The notes under the pieces were generated by a model. That model saw only the letters and a list, made by a program, of their open reading frames with translations. It was not told the origin of the DNA and searched no databases. Source: Liopterus haemorrhoidalis (taxonomy: Eukaryota; Arthropoda; Insecta; Coleoptera; Dytiscidae). From it: a stretch of 64,000 nt of DNA. Of this stretch, positions 45,722 to 56,180 are shown one piece after another; within the stretch, counting starts at the first letter, position 1; every line of letters begins with the position of its first letter. A program made the translations under genes and the position numbers. The stretch is taken from NCBI GenBank assembly GCA_963971575.1, contig OZ020611.1, forward strand, positions 210,593,324-210,657,323. Direction: 5' to 3'.

Positions 45722-47105
45722 AGGGACGTATGGATCATTCCATGGCAAGTGGTGTGATTTCAGAGAAGTGCCCTGCTCGACCATCAAGGATTTCAATGAA
45801 ATTTTGTATGGACATTCACACATGTCCCCAACGAACATTGGTAAAGTTTTACGTTCATCCATGCAATACTTGCTGAGATTTAGTAATTTGTTTGACCCCA
45901 TACAGCAGCCTTCTATGGTATGACTCCGAGATTTCGGCAACTTTGAGACGCAGTATCTCTGGCAATATTTTATTGAGAGAAACAAAACTTTGCCAACTTA
46001 TACAACTTTTTGCGCTCTATTAAACAAAATAATAAACAAATCTTCATGAGCGATTTCCGTGAAGAAAATTTGGACCAAACTTGGCCTAAAAAAATTTTTG
46101 TACTGTGCTACTGAACCGTCACTAAAGTAGTATATTCTTGTAATCTTCGTTTTATTCATCAAAAACTCAATTAATTTCCGAATGAACATGTGCAAAGAAA
46201 CCGTATCATGCTGCATATGATCAGAAATTATGCAGCAGTTGACAATTGGCGATGGGGCTACTGGTTGAAGTTTCTGAACTGGTAGTGACAATGTCACCAT
46301 GGATCAACGCAATTTAGGTACTTATAATGCCTGTATAAAACAAACAAGATGAAAAATAATGGAATGCATGCGATATTGCGATAGCAGCATGTGATAGAAA
46401 CGTTCTCAACTTTGTCCCTATTTCTAAGGCCTTATATACCAGGGATGAAAAACCAATCCTACTTTTTTAGGGGGTTTAAAACATGCTCTTTCTAATGAAA
46501 ATAATTTAAAACAGTTTCCAGAAGGTATATTTTTGTAAAAGTGGGCTAAATATACCCTGTTTTTAGCATTTTCACAAAAAATCATCAACTTTACACTCAA
46601 TTCCTGAACTAATGAAAAATATTAGGAGTGTGAAATTTTATATTCGTTAACCTTGTATTGATAAGTTATTATGTGCAAAATTTCATGTTTATCGTACCTT
46701 TACTTTCAGAGGTATAAAAAGCCAAACTTTAAAATTTTTTCGAGTTGCAATTTTTTTTTGCCAAGTTTGCTTATAATTTTCTTCACGGAGAACGCTCATG
46801 AAACTTTGTTTATTATTTTGTTTAATAGAGCGCAAAAAGTTATACAAGATGGCAAAGTTTTGTTTTTCTCAACAAAATATTGCCAGAGATACTGCGTCTC
46901 AAAGTTGCCGAAATCATACCATAGAAGGCTGCGGTATGGGGTCAAACAAATTACTAAATCTCAGCAAGTATTACATGGATGAACGTAAAACTTTACCAAT
47001 GTTCGTTGGGGACATGTGTGAATGTTCATACAAAATTTCATCGAAATCCGTGATGGTCGATCAGGGACCACCAGACCACTTGATATGGAATGACCCGTAT
47101 GGTAT
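45722..47105. repeat. Long inverted repeat (~350-370-bp arms, ~660-bp spacer)
   Basis: 45722-46090 read in reverse matches 46756-47105 over almost its whole length (TTTGTTTATTATTTTGTTTA, ATACTGCGTCTCAAAGTTGC, ACCAATGTTCGTTGGGGACA shared). The differences are a minority of bases plus small indels. The layout suggests a foldback element or an inverted duplication. Confidence 0.85.
46085..46300 (-). pseudogene. Fragment of an uncharacterised conserved domain (SDG..AQYKN)
   Basis: Minus strand. IISDHMQHDTVSLHMFIRKL and IYYFSDGSVAQYKNF have the look of a domain found in many uncharacterised arthropod proteins (FSDG.A.QYKN motif), recalled from general knowledge. No flanking part is preserved. It ends exactly where the long inverted arm begins. 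It may be a captured gene fragment or part of a transposon protein; I do not assign a function. Confidence 0.45.
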
Positions 47106-47129
47106 AACCGGTAGTGGGTATGCATACCA

Positions 47130-47429
47130 TTGATATGTCTAATGGTACCTACAGACTGTGTGTCAACGTTCGCCAACGCTGGCACTGACGCTGGCCGTAA
47201 CATGTAGCACTGGTGGAAACTTGTACATGCGTATCATACAGATGATGTGTTGATGAAGCGTCAGTGCTGGCCAAGTACAAATATAGCGAACATGGGCCAA
47301 CGCTTGTAAAATGGCGTCTGACTGTGAAAGTGAGGTTATGGTCGCAGCTTCAACCTTTCATTTGATATTTAAATTAAAAGTTTAAAAAATTACTTTTTAC
47401 TTTAAGTAAACTTCATAATTAAGCAAAAA
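47130..47429. other. Unassigned
   Basis: GCCAACGCTGGCACTGACGC near 47172 is roughly echoed in reverse at 47258-47300 (GCGTCAGTGCTGGCC, GGGCCAACGC). There is no other signal. Confidence 0.3.
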
Positions 47430-48483
47430 ATTGATGTAAAGTGTGAATTTTCACACATTTCAGGGTTTCGCAGGTATTTAGTAACTGCATGATGATTATT
47501 TGGGATGCCAAAACAAATTTTAAGTCAAAATATTTTTTTATGAATTTTAATTCGAATGCCTAATACCATTATTTAAGTTTCTAAATATGTGCAGTATTTT
47601 TTTATATAGCAAGGTTCATTAAGATTTTGAAAATTGCGCCTATGGCTTCCATTGGTTGCTTAAATCATAAGCCCCGCCCTCTGATTTTGTATACATTCAA
47701 ACATAGAATTAAATTATAATTTCAATACTTCCCACTGGTTATTAAATTTACGCCTTTAAAAATTAAATGCAACATTTACCAAAAGTTAACTAGAATTTGG
47801 ATAAAATAATTTAAACAAAATAAAAATGCAAAAAAAAACAGAAAAATTAAAATTGACAGGAATCGAACTCTAGTTTGTAAATTACGAAGCGTCTACAAAA
47901 CGCACTACGCTACGAGATCTTACTAATCTGCTGTGTTACATAGCGAATTAAATATTTAACATATTTTAGTTAAAAACACAAAAATGCGTTATTTTCCGAA
48001 AACATAATCTGATCAAAAATTCTTGTTGTACTATTCCGGTTTACACAAATGTACATTACTTAGAATTTTTTCAGATTTTTAGTTTAAACATCTGGGCTAC
48101 AGGGTGTGGACAATTTTTTTTTTGCACAATCTTGGCAAAAATCGCGTTAAAATAATTTATTTTGCAAAAATAAAATTTTGATCGTTAATCCACGTACTAA
48201 GGGCTTTCATTTGATACCCTACTCAGAATTTAAAAAAAATATTTTTATTTTTTCGATGAGCACATATTTGTTTATATTTTTAGGAGGATATGTTTTTTAG
48301 ATGTTTTAGTATTTTTCCTATGTGCGGGTCAAAGAGTTGTATAAGCATGCCAAATTTCAACTCTCTAGGTTTAGCCGTTTCGCTACAATTTTAACCGAAT
48401 AGACAGACAGACAAACAGACAGACAGACGACAAAATGACGGTATAAGGGTTTTTTGGTCATACCTACAAAACCCTAAAAATGG
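47430..48483 (-). mobile_element. Family 1 element, near-full copy
   Basis: It starts at the palindrome GTGTGAATTTTCACAC and AGGGTTTCGCAGGTAT (47462-47477). It passes a tRNA-like block (47850-47930), AAATTCTTGTTGTACTATTC and the TAGCCGTTTCGCTACAATTT core, then a (ACAG)n run at 48401-48425. It ends at the inverted partner ATACCTACAAAACCCT (48460-48475). It has the same structure as 41505-42550 in the other orientation. Confidence 0.85.
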
Positions 48484-48589
48484 TTATAATCTTCCTTTTG
48501 AGCACAACACTCTCGACTGTTGTGATGACAAGTGTGTGCGCGTCGTATGTACGCTGCTAACATGCATATACAAGTTTGCAACGATGTTG

Positions 48590-49140
48590 GTCAAACTGCT
48601 TTGACTTGTGATAAAAATACCACCTCGGAAGCGAACGTCGGCAAGCGCCAAGCTTAGCATACGTTGGCTGTGACTTGTTGCCCATACACGATCTGCGGAG
48701 CTAGACCAGAGTTCGACGCTGCAAGTGATGGACACGCAGACAGAATGTCCATAATGGTTTCAGGATGGTGGTAGCACAGTGTAGACTTCGCTATTTGGAA
48801 AAGTGGGCCATGTACGCCAAAGTATTTATAATACCACCCTGACACGCAAACACAAAACCTTCCGTTTCCGATGTCAATACAGCAGACTTAAGAAACGATA
48901 GCGTGAGTTCGGTGGACAACTCTAAACTTTTAATATATTGGAACAACACTGAGTGCATGCTTTTACTCATGTGTTTTTTTGTCAAAATATCTATCTCCCC
49001 TCCTTTTACTGAACTGGTACCTATGTTGTACAACTCCTGAGAGAGTTGTACTCCAGCGTTTTCCCTGACGGGATTCAAGTCTGCCTGGTTAAATCTCGTT
49101 GCTGCTTTTCACGCTGCCTGGTAAAGAAACACCCCTTTGC
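48590..49140 (-). pseudogene. LINE polyprotein C-terminal fragment
   Basis: Minus strand. The frame from 49078 gives MNPVRENAGVQLSQELYNIG and a segment ending LTSETEGFVFACQGGIINTL. A shifted frame near 48790-48700 gives CYHHPETIMDILSACPSLAA. The pair ETEGF.FA.QDG.I / C....ET..HI...C is the small C-terminal domain that follows the reverse transcriptase in several insect LINEs (family knowledge, not checked). The reverse transcriptase itself is absent and there are frame breaks. Confidence 0.6.
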
Positions 49141-49378
49141 CACTAAATTCGTGCTCGCTAACGAATTGTAATAGTGGGTCCTGCCTTCGAAGGATACTGT
49201 TAGCTGTAACCAAGATGAGTCGATCGTGCACTCCAGATTAAGTACCGTAAAATCTCACATATACTACACCCCCGTGTACAGTACGCAACCCATTTTTAAG
49301 AGTACAATTTTCGGAAAATTTAATATTCGTATATATATAATATTTACTCGCATATAATAAGCACGGTAACCGACGAGT

Positions 49379-49525
49379 TCATCGAAAATCAATTCATCGA
49401 AAATCAATTAATCGAAAATCAATTAATCGAAAATCCATTCATCGAAAATCAATTCATCCAAAATCAATTCATCGAAAATCAATTCATTGAATGATCAATT
49501 CATCGAATGATCAATTCATCGAAAA
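49379..49525. repeat. 16-bp tandem array, about nine units
   Basis: The ATCGAAAATCAATTCA unit repeats with few changes, the last units drifting to AATGATCAATTCATCG. It is non-coding. Confidence 0.9.
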
Positions 49526-49869
49526 AAAATATTTTGTAAATATTTGAGAGGAATGCCGAGGGGATCGAAAAGTCAAAAAAGCAGTGGTCAATAAAAGTAG
49601 ACAGACTAAGAAATAATTGCGTATTTTTTTTTATATGGTTTAAAAAAAGGTAAATAAAGTGACATAGTGTTTGAATATAAATAAAGAAATATAATAAGAA
49701 AACTTATATTATAAAAGAAATAAATGTTTTGTTTTTAAGGTTTAATAAGACAGGTTATGGGCAATTGCACGCAAATAACTTTTATAAATTCATACACAAT
49801 GATACGCATTTTAATTGGGCTAATATGGGGGAAAGTAAAGTACTATGCGCCTAAAACAAGGTAATTAGG

Positions 49870-50130
49870 TTAGGTTTAGTTAGTAAAAGTCTAAAACCGA
49901 GCGGAGCGAGTTACCCATCTTCTAGTTTAAGGACAAAGCACTATTTTAGGTTAGGTTAGGTTAGTAAGGGTTTTGTTAGAAGAAGCCGAGCGAAGCGAGC
50001 TACCCATCTTCTAGTTTAATGTCAAAACACTATCTTAGGTTAGGTTAGGTTAGTAAGGGTTTGGTTAGAAGAAGCCGAGCGAAGCGAGCTACCCATCATC
50101 TAGTTTAATGACAAAACAAACTCACACTAA
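49870..50130. repeat. ~90-bp tandem array carrying (TTAGG)3
   Basis: Units with TTAGGTTAGGTTAGGTTAG, then GGGTTTTGTTAGAAGAAGCC, GAGCGAAGCGAGCTACCCAT and a TCTAGTTTAATG end lie at about 49940 and 50035, with a more diverged unit near 49875. Part of the unit (AGCACTATTTTAGGTTA) matches in reverse the Helitron array at 17395-17725. Confidence 0.85.
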
Positions 50131-50362
50131 CATAACAATGCCACCTGTTTAGAATCACCGTACATTGAACAAATCATGTGTGGTATAGTAAATATGAATA
50201 GTAAAACTATGTACATAACATAAAACCCTTAAGACTTAACAGATGGGGAAATACCATTTTTATAATTCTTTAAGAATGGGTGTATTACATATAATAAGCA
50301 CCCTAGATATTCGATGAGGTACATCAGTAAAAAATGTACGTATTATACGCGAGTTTTTACGG

Positions 50363-51724
50363 TAATCCCAGACCTCCGTTTTGACGAAATAGGTAAATGT
50401 GCTGCACAAAGAATTTCGTGTGAAGACTTTGGTTAAAGTTTATGTTCTTTCTGGTTCTCCTGTCGCTTGATGCATCCTGCAGATAAAAGAGGAGGCAGAT
50501 TAACTGCAGGCTGGAATGGACTTGATTTCCCTACAGTAGGAGGCTTTCATACCACCCAAAACACCAACTATCAGGTCTACAAGCCAAACTTAATACCCTG
50601 AATACAGCTTTCTAAGCTGGGAAAAGAGATCCATATACTTGGTCCTTTTTCCTTCTTCGTCAGAAATATATTCTTCCTAACTTTGGTCTCGATATGCAGG
50701 AAGAAACAACGTAATTTTTATCATAAATTCATATACAAATAATTGTCTAACCTTAAATTTCCTCCAATCAAAAAATTTTATACAAGCAATATTTCATCGT
50801 TGATATATTAATTTATTTTTCTAGTTACGATAAAAAATTACTACATAACACTTATCTTTTGCAAAAAGAAAAGTTACCTGATTACTACGTCATATTGAAA
50901 ACTAACAAGTTTTTCTTTATTTTCCATGCAAAGTGGAAAACTTGTACAGTGTAAACTTAATACTTTACAAAAAGTACTTAAAAATTGATGGCTGCATCAC
51001 TGAATAAAACAACTTATTGCAGAAGTCTTACCGTATATCTAAATCGAAAAACAATGTAAGAAATTTTGGATCGTGGAAATAAACTATTATTAGTACATTT
51101 TTGAAACAGAACAACTTTTATAATAAATTATCACAAATCATGAAAAAATAGCTGTAAAATGAATAAAACTGAAAGATTATGTAAAAGGGTGTCAAGTAAC
51201 CCTTAAATCAAACAATTGTATTAACTGTTATCTTGAGTTTTTAAAAGTTACAACTTAGTTAAAAAAGATTAATGACTTTAGATCATGAAAAAATAAATAA
51301 ATTTGAAATATATCCGCAACATTTCAGATTTAAAATAATATAATTTATCAAATGTTATCATGACACGAACGAGCATTAGATGGAGTTAATTTGACATAAT
51401 AAAGACATAGTAGTTGTTGCGTCAATTGAACCTACTGAGGATATTGCAAATTGTAATTAGAATTTGAAATTAGCTACAATTAATCCAGTTATCTGCAACA
51501 GCGATAATAAATCCGAAAACAAAAAATATGTATCTTAACTCACTGGCTTCCTCTCTTAAGTGATTTATTTGACAATGTCAGCTTCTGAACTAGCGATGAG
51601 CGATATTTCACTGATGGTGATTTTTTCACCGTGGTTTTTAACTGTTTGTAATGGTGACAGAAAACATAAAATCACGGTGACCGTATTTTGACGCTATACC
51701 TGTTTTTTTTTTTTTTATTTTTCG
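50363..51724. other. AT-rich, no supported gene
   Basis: I see no terminal repeats or domains. TAGCGATGAGCGATATTTC at 51594 and the CACCGTGG/CACGGTGA words after it may be a hAT-like fragment, unproven. Confidence 0.3.
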
Positions 51725-52620
51725 GCCTCATATTTGGTTTTTACACGTTTCAGATAATTATAAAACAATATCCGCAAAAAAATTAAATTTTTGTCGCCTG
51801 TCCGCCTGTCCGCCTGTCCGCCTGTCCGCCTGTCCGCCTGTCCGCCTGTCCGCCTGTCCGCCTGTCCGCCTGTCCGCCTGTCCGCCTGTCCGCCTGTCCG
51901 CCTGTCCGCCTGTCCGCCTGTCCGCCTGTCCGCCTGTCCGCCTGTCCGCCTGTCCGCCTGTCCGCCTGTCCGCCTGTCCGCCTGTCCGCCTGTCCGCCTG
52001 TCCGCCTGTCCGCCTGTCCGCCTGTCCGCCTGACCGCCTGACCGCCAGTCCGCCTGACCGCCAGTCCGCCAGTCCGCCAGTCCGCCAGTCCGCCAGTCCG
52101 CCAGTCCGCCAGTCCGCCAGTCCGCCAGTCCGCCAGTCCGCCAGTCCGCCAGTCCGCCAGTCCGCCAGTCCGCCAGTCCGTCAGTCCGTCAGTCCGTCAG
52201 TCCGTCAGTCCGTCAGTCCGTCAGTCCGTCAGTCCGTCAGTCCGTCAGTCCGTCAGTCCGTCAGTCCGTCAGTCCGTCAGTCCGTCAGTCCGTCAGTCCG
52301 TCAGTCCGTCAGTCCGTCAGTCCGTCAGTCCGTCAGTCCGTCAGTCCGTCAGTCCGTCAGTCCGTCAGTCCGTCAGTCCGTCAGTCCGTCAGTCCGTCAG
52401 TCCGTCAGTCCGTCAGTCCGTCCGTCTGTCCTTCGCCGATTCAGTACGAATGCGGCGAGATTCACGCAAAAACGGCTAGATATATTTTTACGAAATTTGG
52501 TACGATGATAGAGTAAAACCAGGACTCGAATAGGCATTTCAAAATTTTTAGTTTAGGGGTAGTTTTGGAGTTAAAACTGTTTATTAAAAAACTTAAAATA
52601 ACTTCCTTATAATTGACTGT
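51725..52620 (+). repeat. Family 3 repeat with expanded minisatellite
   Basis: CTCATATTTGGTTTTTACAC and GTTTCAGATAATTATAA precede the array. GCGGCGAGATTCACGCAAAA, ACGGCTAGATAT and GAAATTTGGTACGATGAT follow it. The minus copy at 44800-44980 has the same flanks around a short GTCTG run. Confidence 0.8.
51797..52425. repeat. 8-bp minisatellite with three ordered variants
   Basis: About 30 units of CCTGTCCG (to ~52033) pass through a short mixed zone to CCAGTCCG (~52060-52175), then to TCAGTCCG (~52176-52420). Variants are not intermixed, apart from the narrow transition. The translated frames are artefacts. Confidence 0.97.
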
Positions 52621-52984
52621 ATTTTCAATGCATTTTTTCAAATGAATATTTGGGAAGTTACGCGGGGAGTTACCTAAAACTAAAACAAAACATAATTAGC
52701 TCCTTTATTATTGACTTAACAGCAAAATCATATATGACAAAAATAGTTTATAATAAAAAAATAATTCATTAATAAAAAAATAATTCATTTAGATGAATAT
52801 TTGGGGAGATATGGGACAGTTGGGGGCACCCTAAAGCGAAACTTTTATAATATCTCCCTTATTATTGATGTAACAGCAAAAATGTATATAACACAAATTA
52901 TGTATAATAAGAGTAATTATTATACATACATATATGAATGTATTAACAGAAAAACTGAATATGAGAAAAGAAACTATTCCAGAG
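52621..52984 (+). repeat. Diverged direct repeats of ~150 bp
   Basis: GAATATTTGGG, then a TTACC/CACCCTAAA stretch, CTCC.TTATTATTGA, and AACAGCAAAA recur near 52645 and 52795. A weaker version begins near 52560. It is non-coding. Confidence 0.55.
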
Positions 52985-53636
52985 TTTTTATTGACCGCCA
53001 ACATATATAAGAGAGGTATTGTGATCAACCGATTTTCGAGATTTCGATGGATCTCCACGAACTGAGGTCCCTACATAACGTTTGACTATTTTAGCATGAT
53101 CTCTGTCTGTCTGTCTGTTCGTCGGTCTGTGTACACGTACAGAGCAAATTCGGCTAAAAGGATTTTTATGAAGCTTCATATTTAAGCTTTTGACATCAAT
53201 GGCACGAGATGATCAACCTTTGGTAAAAACCGGTTAACTAGAAATTGGAGTTTACTCTTGTCGGTTTTAAGATATTTGCGAATATTTCACAACAGAGAAA
53301 TATTTGGAAAACAATTATTCAACAAGTAGCTATAAAAGCGATAATTAACAACTTTTATTTGAGACATTTTTTTTTGTATGCAGGTACGTTTCCTTGGTTA
53401 TCGTAAATTATAAATACACATTATGAAATTGTCAACGTAATATAATACGTTATTGTCTTTTACAATAATAACTACTCTGCTGCTAAAATGTATTTTATAC
53501 AAGTACCTTGTTATGGCGGTTCTGTGGTGGCTACAACTGATTTTTTATAAGATATATCACTTATCATTTAAGTTACAGCCAAAAATACGTTACAAAAACC
53601 GTACGACGCATGGATACTACAGCTAGTATTAGAATA
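52985..53636 (+). mobile_element. Family 2 copy with Helitron-like 3' end
   Basis: It runs from TTGACCGCCAACATATATAA through a short (GTCT)n run (53101-53119), CACAACAGAGAAATATTTGG and TATTTTATACAAGTACCTTG. It closes with a degraded hairpin (CCGTACGACGCATGG) and TACTACAG, CTAG (53633-53636), T. The closing is like the Helitron end at 3355-3385. Confidence 0.7.
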
Positions 53637-54420
53637 ACATTAATTTAATCATAAGCAATGACTAAATTGTGTGTTATTGGCATGTTTTTGTTTGTAGGAA
53701 CCTCGCGACACATCACATTATCGCTCCAAGATCTTTCGTTTTTCTACTAGAATGCAAGATCCGTATCCGTACCCATACCCGCGGATCAGGACGTAAATAA
53801 TCCGTATCCGTTTCTGTATCCGCGGATATCTTTTGTGTGATCCGGCACATCACTAATGCCATGTACTGATCATATAAAATCTTTTATAGATAAATGTCCT
53901 TTTAATTTCGGGTCAATTTAGTTACATTTACGAGTTGAAATGATATAATTTTGAGTTTATTTTGCCGCTCGGGCAGGTATCACCTGCTGAAATTTTATTT
54001 TAAAACCACTGCCTTTCTTACTATGATTAAGGCTGAATGCTGCAGTGCATGTGCATGTCTAAGTTAAATTTAAACCTCTAATTTAAATATTAAAGTTGTG
54101 GGAGGGGCCTCACACCTTGCTCTTTATTTCGGTGGCATTAAGACACATTAAGCAGAGATTATGTGTGGTATTCGCGGTTTTATAGATTTTTAATTATTGC
54201 TTCGAGGTCCTTTCCTGGCAAGTGAAGTTATTTAACTTCCTTTAGAAATCTGATTACTAACTTTAAAATTTTAGTACTCTTTAATGCAATATTTTTTTGG
54301 ATTTCGAACCTGAATATATATTTAATTATTAGTAGGGTTTGATTTAGTTGTTATCAGTGTAGTGCTTACAGAAAATTTTACTGAATTTCTACCTACTAGG
54401 ACATTGACGGCACTAGCTCT
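53637..54420. other. Unassigned
   Basis: 53752-53860 is a run of CGTATCCG-type words ending CCGGCACATCACTA, possibly the end of a hAT-like element. The start is not identified. No gene is seen. Confidence 0.35.
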
Positions 54421-54600
54421 TAATAACTGGCGAGGCCAGGAAATTTTTGAGTAAAATTTGGGGGGCCAGGAAATATTTGAAATCATTCATGACCTAAAAA
54501 AAAAGGTCCTCATTTCTAAAATACATTTTTCTCCAGGCAATTATGTCGGGGCCAACTGGGGGCCAGGGCACGCCCCGTCTTGCGCCGTCGCTGATACAGG
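54421..54600 (+). mobile_element. Unclassified TE fragment with the ~38-bp minisatellite unit
   Basis: GGGGGGCCAGGAAATATTTG and TGGGGGCCAGGGCACGCCCC flank one unit of AAAAAAAGGTCCTCATTTCT AAAAT. This unit also occurs in the elements at 7599-7868 and 34783-35316. The ends are not defined. Confidence 0.45.
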
Positions 54601-55490
54601 GTATTTTAATATACTATTAAAGCATTGCCAAATTCTTTATTACAAGAGATACGAAACGGTTAACTGAGAAAAATTGAAATATTTTACTCTATAAATTAGA
54701 ACATTCAGTTGTAAAAATAATTGACTATCTAATAAACAAGTTAAATATAAATAAAAGTTATTTCAAAATATACATTTTTTAAAATAGTCTTATTTATGTG
54801 TCTGTCTGTCTGCCTGTATGGTAGAAATTGTAGCCACACGGCTGAACATAAAAAGTTGTAATTTGGCATGCTTGTACAACTCTTATATAACTCTTTATAT
54901 AGGAAATATAAAGAGTTCAAAAAAGGACAGTGCGGGATTAATAAAAACAAATTTGTATTTAATGGGATTTTTTTAAAAATTTTTGAGTGGGATGTTCATT
55001 GAAACCTATTAATACGTGGATAAACAAAAAAATATATATTTTTAAGAAATCAATTTTTATTTTGGGATGTTCACCAAAAAAATTTCAAAAAACTTTTGTC
55101 CCCCACCCTATTTCCTAGAGGGGTTGATCTAAAAAATATACATTAATGGGAACCGGAATAATTCAACAGAAAATTTTGATCAGATCAGTTTTTCGAAAAA
55201 TAACGTTTTTTTATGGGTCCTTGTTGTTTGTGTCGTGTAAATATTTTTATTTTATAATTTATTATGTAGTATTAAAAAAAGCTCTTTAGACGTAAATTAA
55301 GGAACGAAAAGTGGGTTTACAAATTTTAATTTATTTTAATATTTTTTTTTTTCAAAAATGTACTCCGGCAGAAATCACTGTCCCGCACCCTTTTCTATAA
55401 CGGAGTTAAACTAAAATTCTTAAAAAATTCTAAGCAATGTATATTGATCTGAACCAGAAAGTGCGACTTTTTGAACAGATTGTGTTTTTG
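54601..55490 (+). repeat. Dispersed repeat and family 1b copy
   Basis: 54625-54745 matches 20765-20890. From 54795 a (GTCTG)n run is followed by GAAATTGTAGCCACACGGCT, AATTTGGCATGCTTGTACAA and CCACCCTATTTCCTAGAGG. AACCGGAATAATTCAACAGA and TTTTTCGAAAAATAACG continue it, then the tail module to about 55490. Confidence 0.8.
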
Positions 55491-55493
55491 GAC

Positions 55494-55770
55494 AGTCAAA
55501 GTCGGCAATGAGTCAGTTTAGCTGGACAGTCAAGCTCGTCAATGAGGCAGTTTAGCTGGACAATCAAGCTCATCAATGAGGCAGTTAAGCTGGGCAATCA
55601 AGGTCGTCAGTGTAGCTAGACAGTCAAGGTCGTCAATGAGGCAGTTTAGCTGGACAGTCAAGGGCCTCAATGAGTCAGTTTAGCTAGACAGTCAAGGTCG
55701 TCAATGAGTCAGTTTAGCTGGGCAGTCAAGGTCGTCAATGAGTCAGTTCAGCGGGACAGTCAAGGTCATT
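55494..55770. repeat. ~40-bp minisatellite, about seven units
   Basis: Unit: CAGTCAAGGTCGTCAATGAG, TCAGTTTAGCTGGA. The copies differ at a few positions and one is shortened. It follows directly on a family 1b tail. Confidence 0.9.
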
Positions 55771-56180
55771 AGAATTATAAGTGTTGAGTGTACTGAAGTA
55801 AACTCAAGTGGAGATTCTGAATTCAGTACGGGGACTGAGCCAATTAGTTAATTTAATACCTGAACTAGTTTGAACTACATAAGGATATAACTGAAATAGT
55901 TAACTGTGGATTAACCGGGGTATAAGTATAGTGGGTAGTGGTTTTTATTGTTTAAGTGATATTGTTGCTTATTAATTAGTGTATAAACCCAATATTTAAC
56001 TAACCCAAAGTTTGATAAATATTTTTAACCATAACCAAATTCATCTTTAAATAAAGTTATTTTAATAATGTATCAATATTTATTATTTGTCAAATACACT
56101 TTTATTATTTTTTTTTGCACCATATATTTTTTGAAGTCTCAGTATTTTCTATGAATTTCTCATTATTCTATTTGTGGATC
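55771..56180. other. AT-rich, no feature seen
   Basis: Nothing is recognised. Confidence 0.3.

Larger units (their letters stand above)
49245..50362. mobile_element. 1118-bp TIR element with two internal tandem arrays
   Basis: The ends CCGTAAAATCTCACATATA and (reversed) CCGTAAAAACTCGCGTATAA are flanked by TA (49243-49244, 50363-50364). Both subterminal parts contain ATATAATAAGCAC. The ends fit pogo/Tc1-mariner elements. The interior holds a 16-bp array and a TTAGG-bearing array, probably secondary insertions. Confidence 0.75.

Noticed and set aside
49379..49525. CRISPR-like array
   Set aside because: The 16-bp units are head-to-tail with no spacers, and the window is eukaryotic.
51791..52033. 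80-codon frame of repeated Pro-Val-Arg-Leu-Ser-Ala-Cys-type residues
   Set aside because: It is purely the 8-bp minisatellite read in frame.
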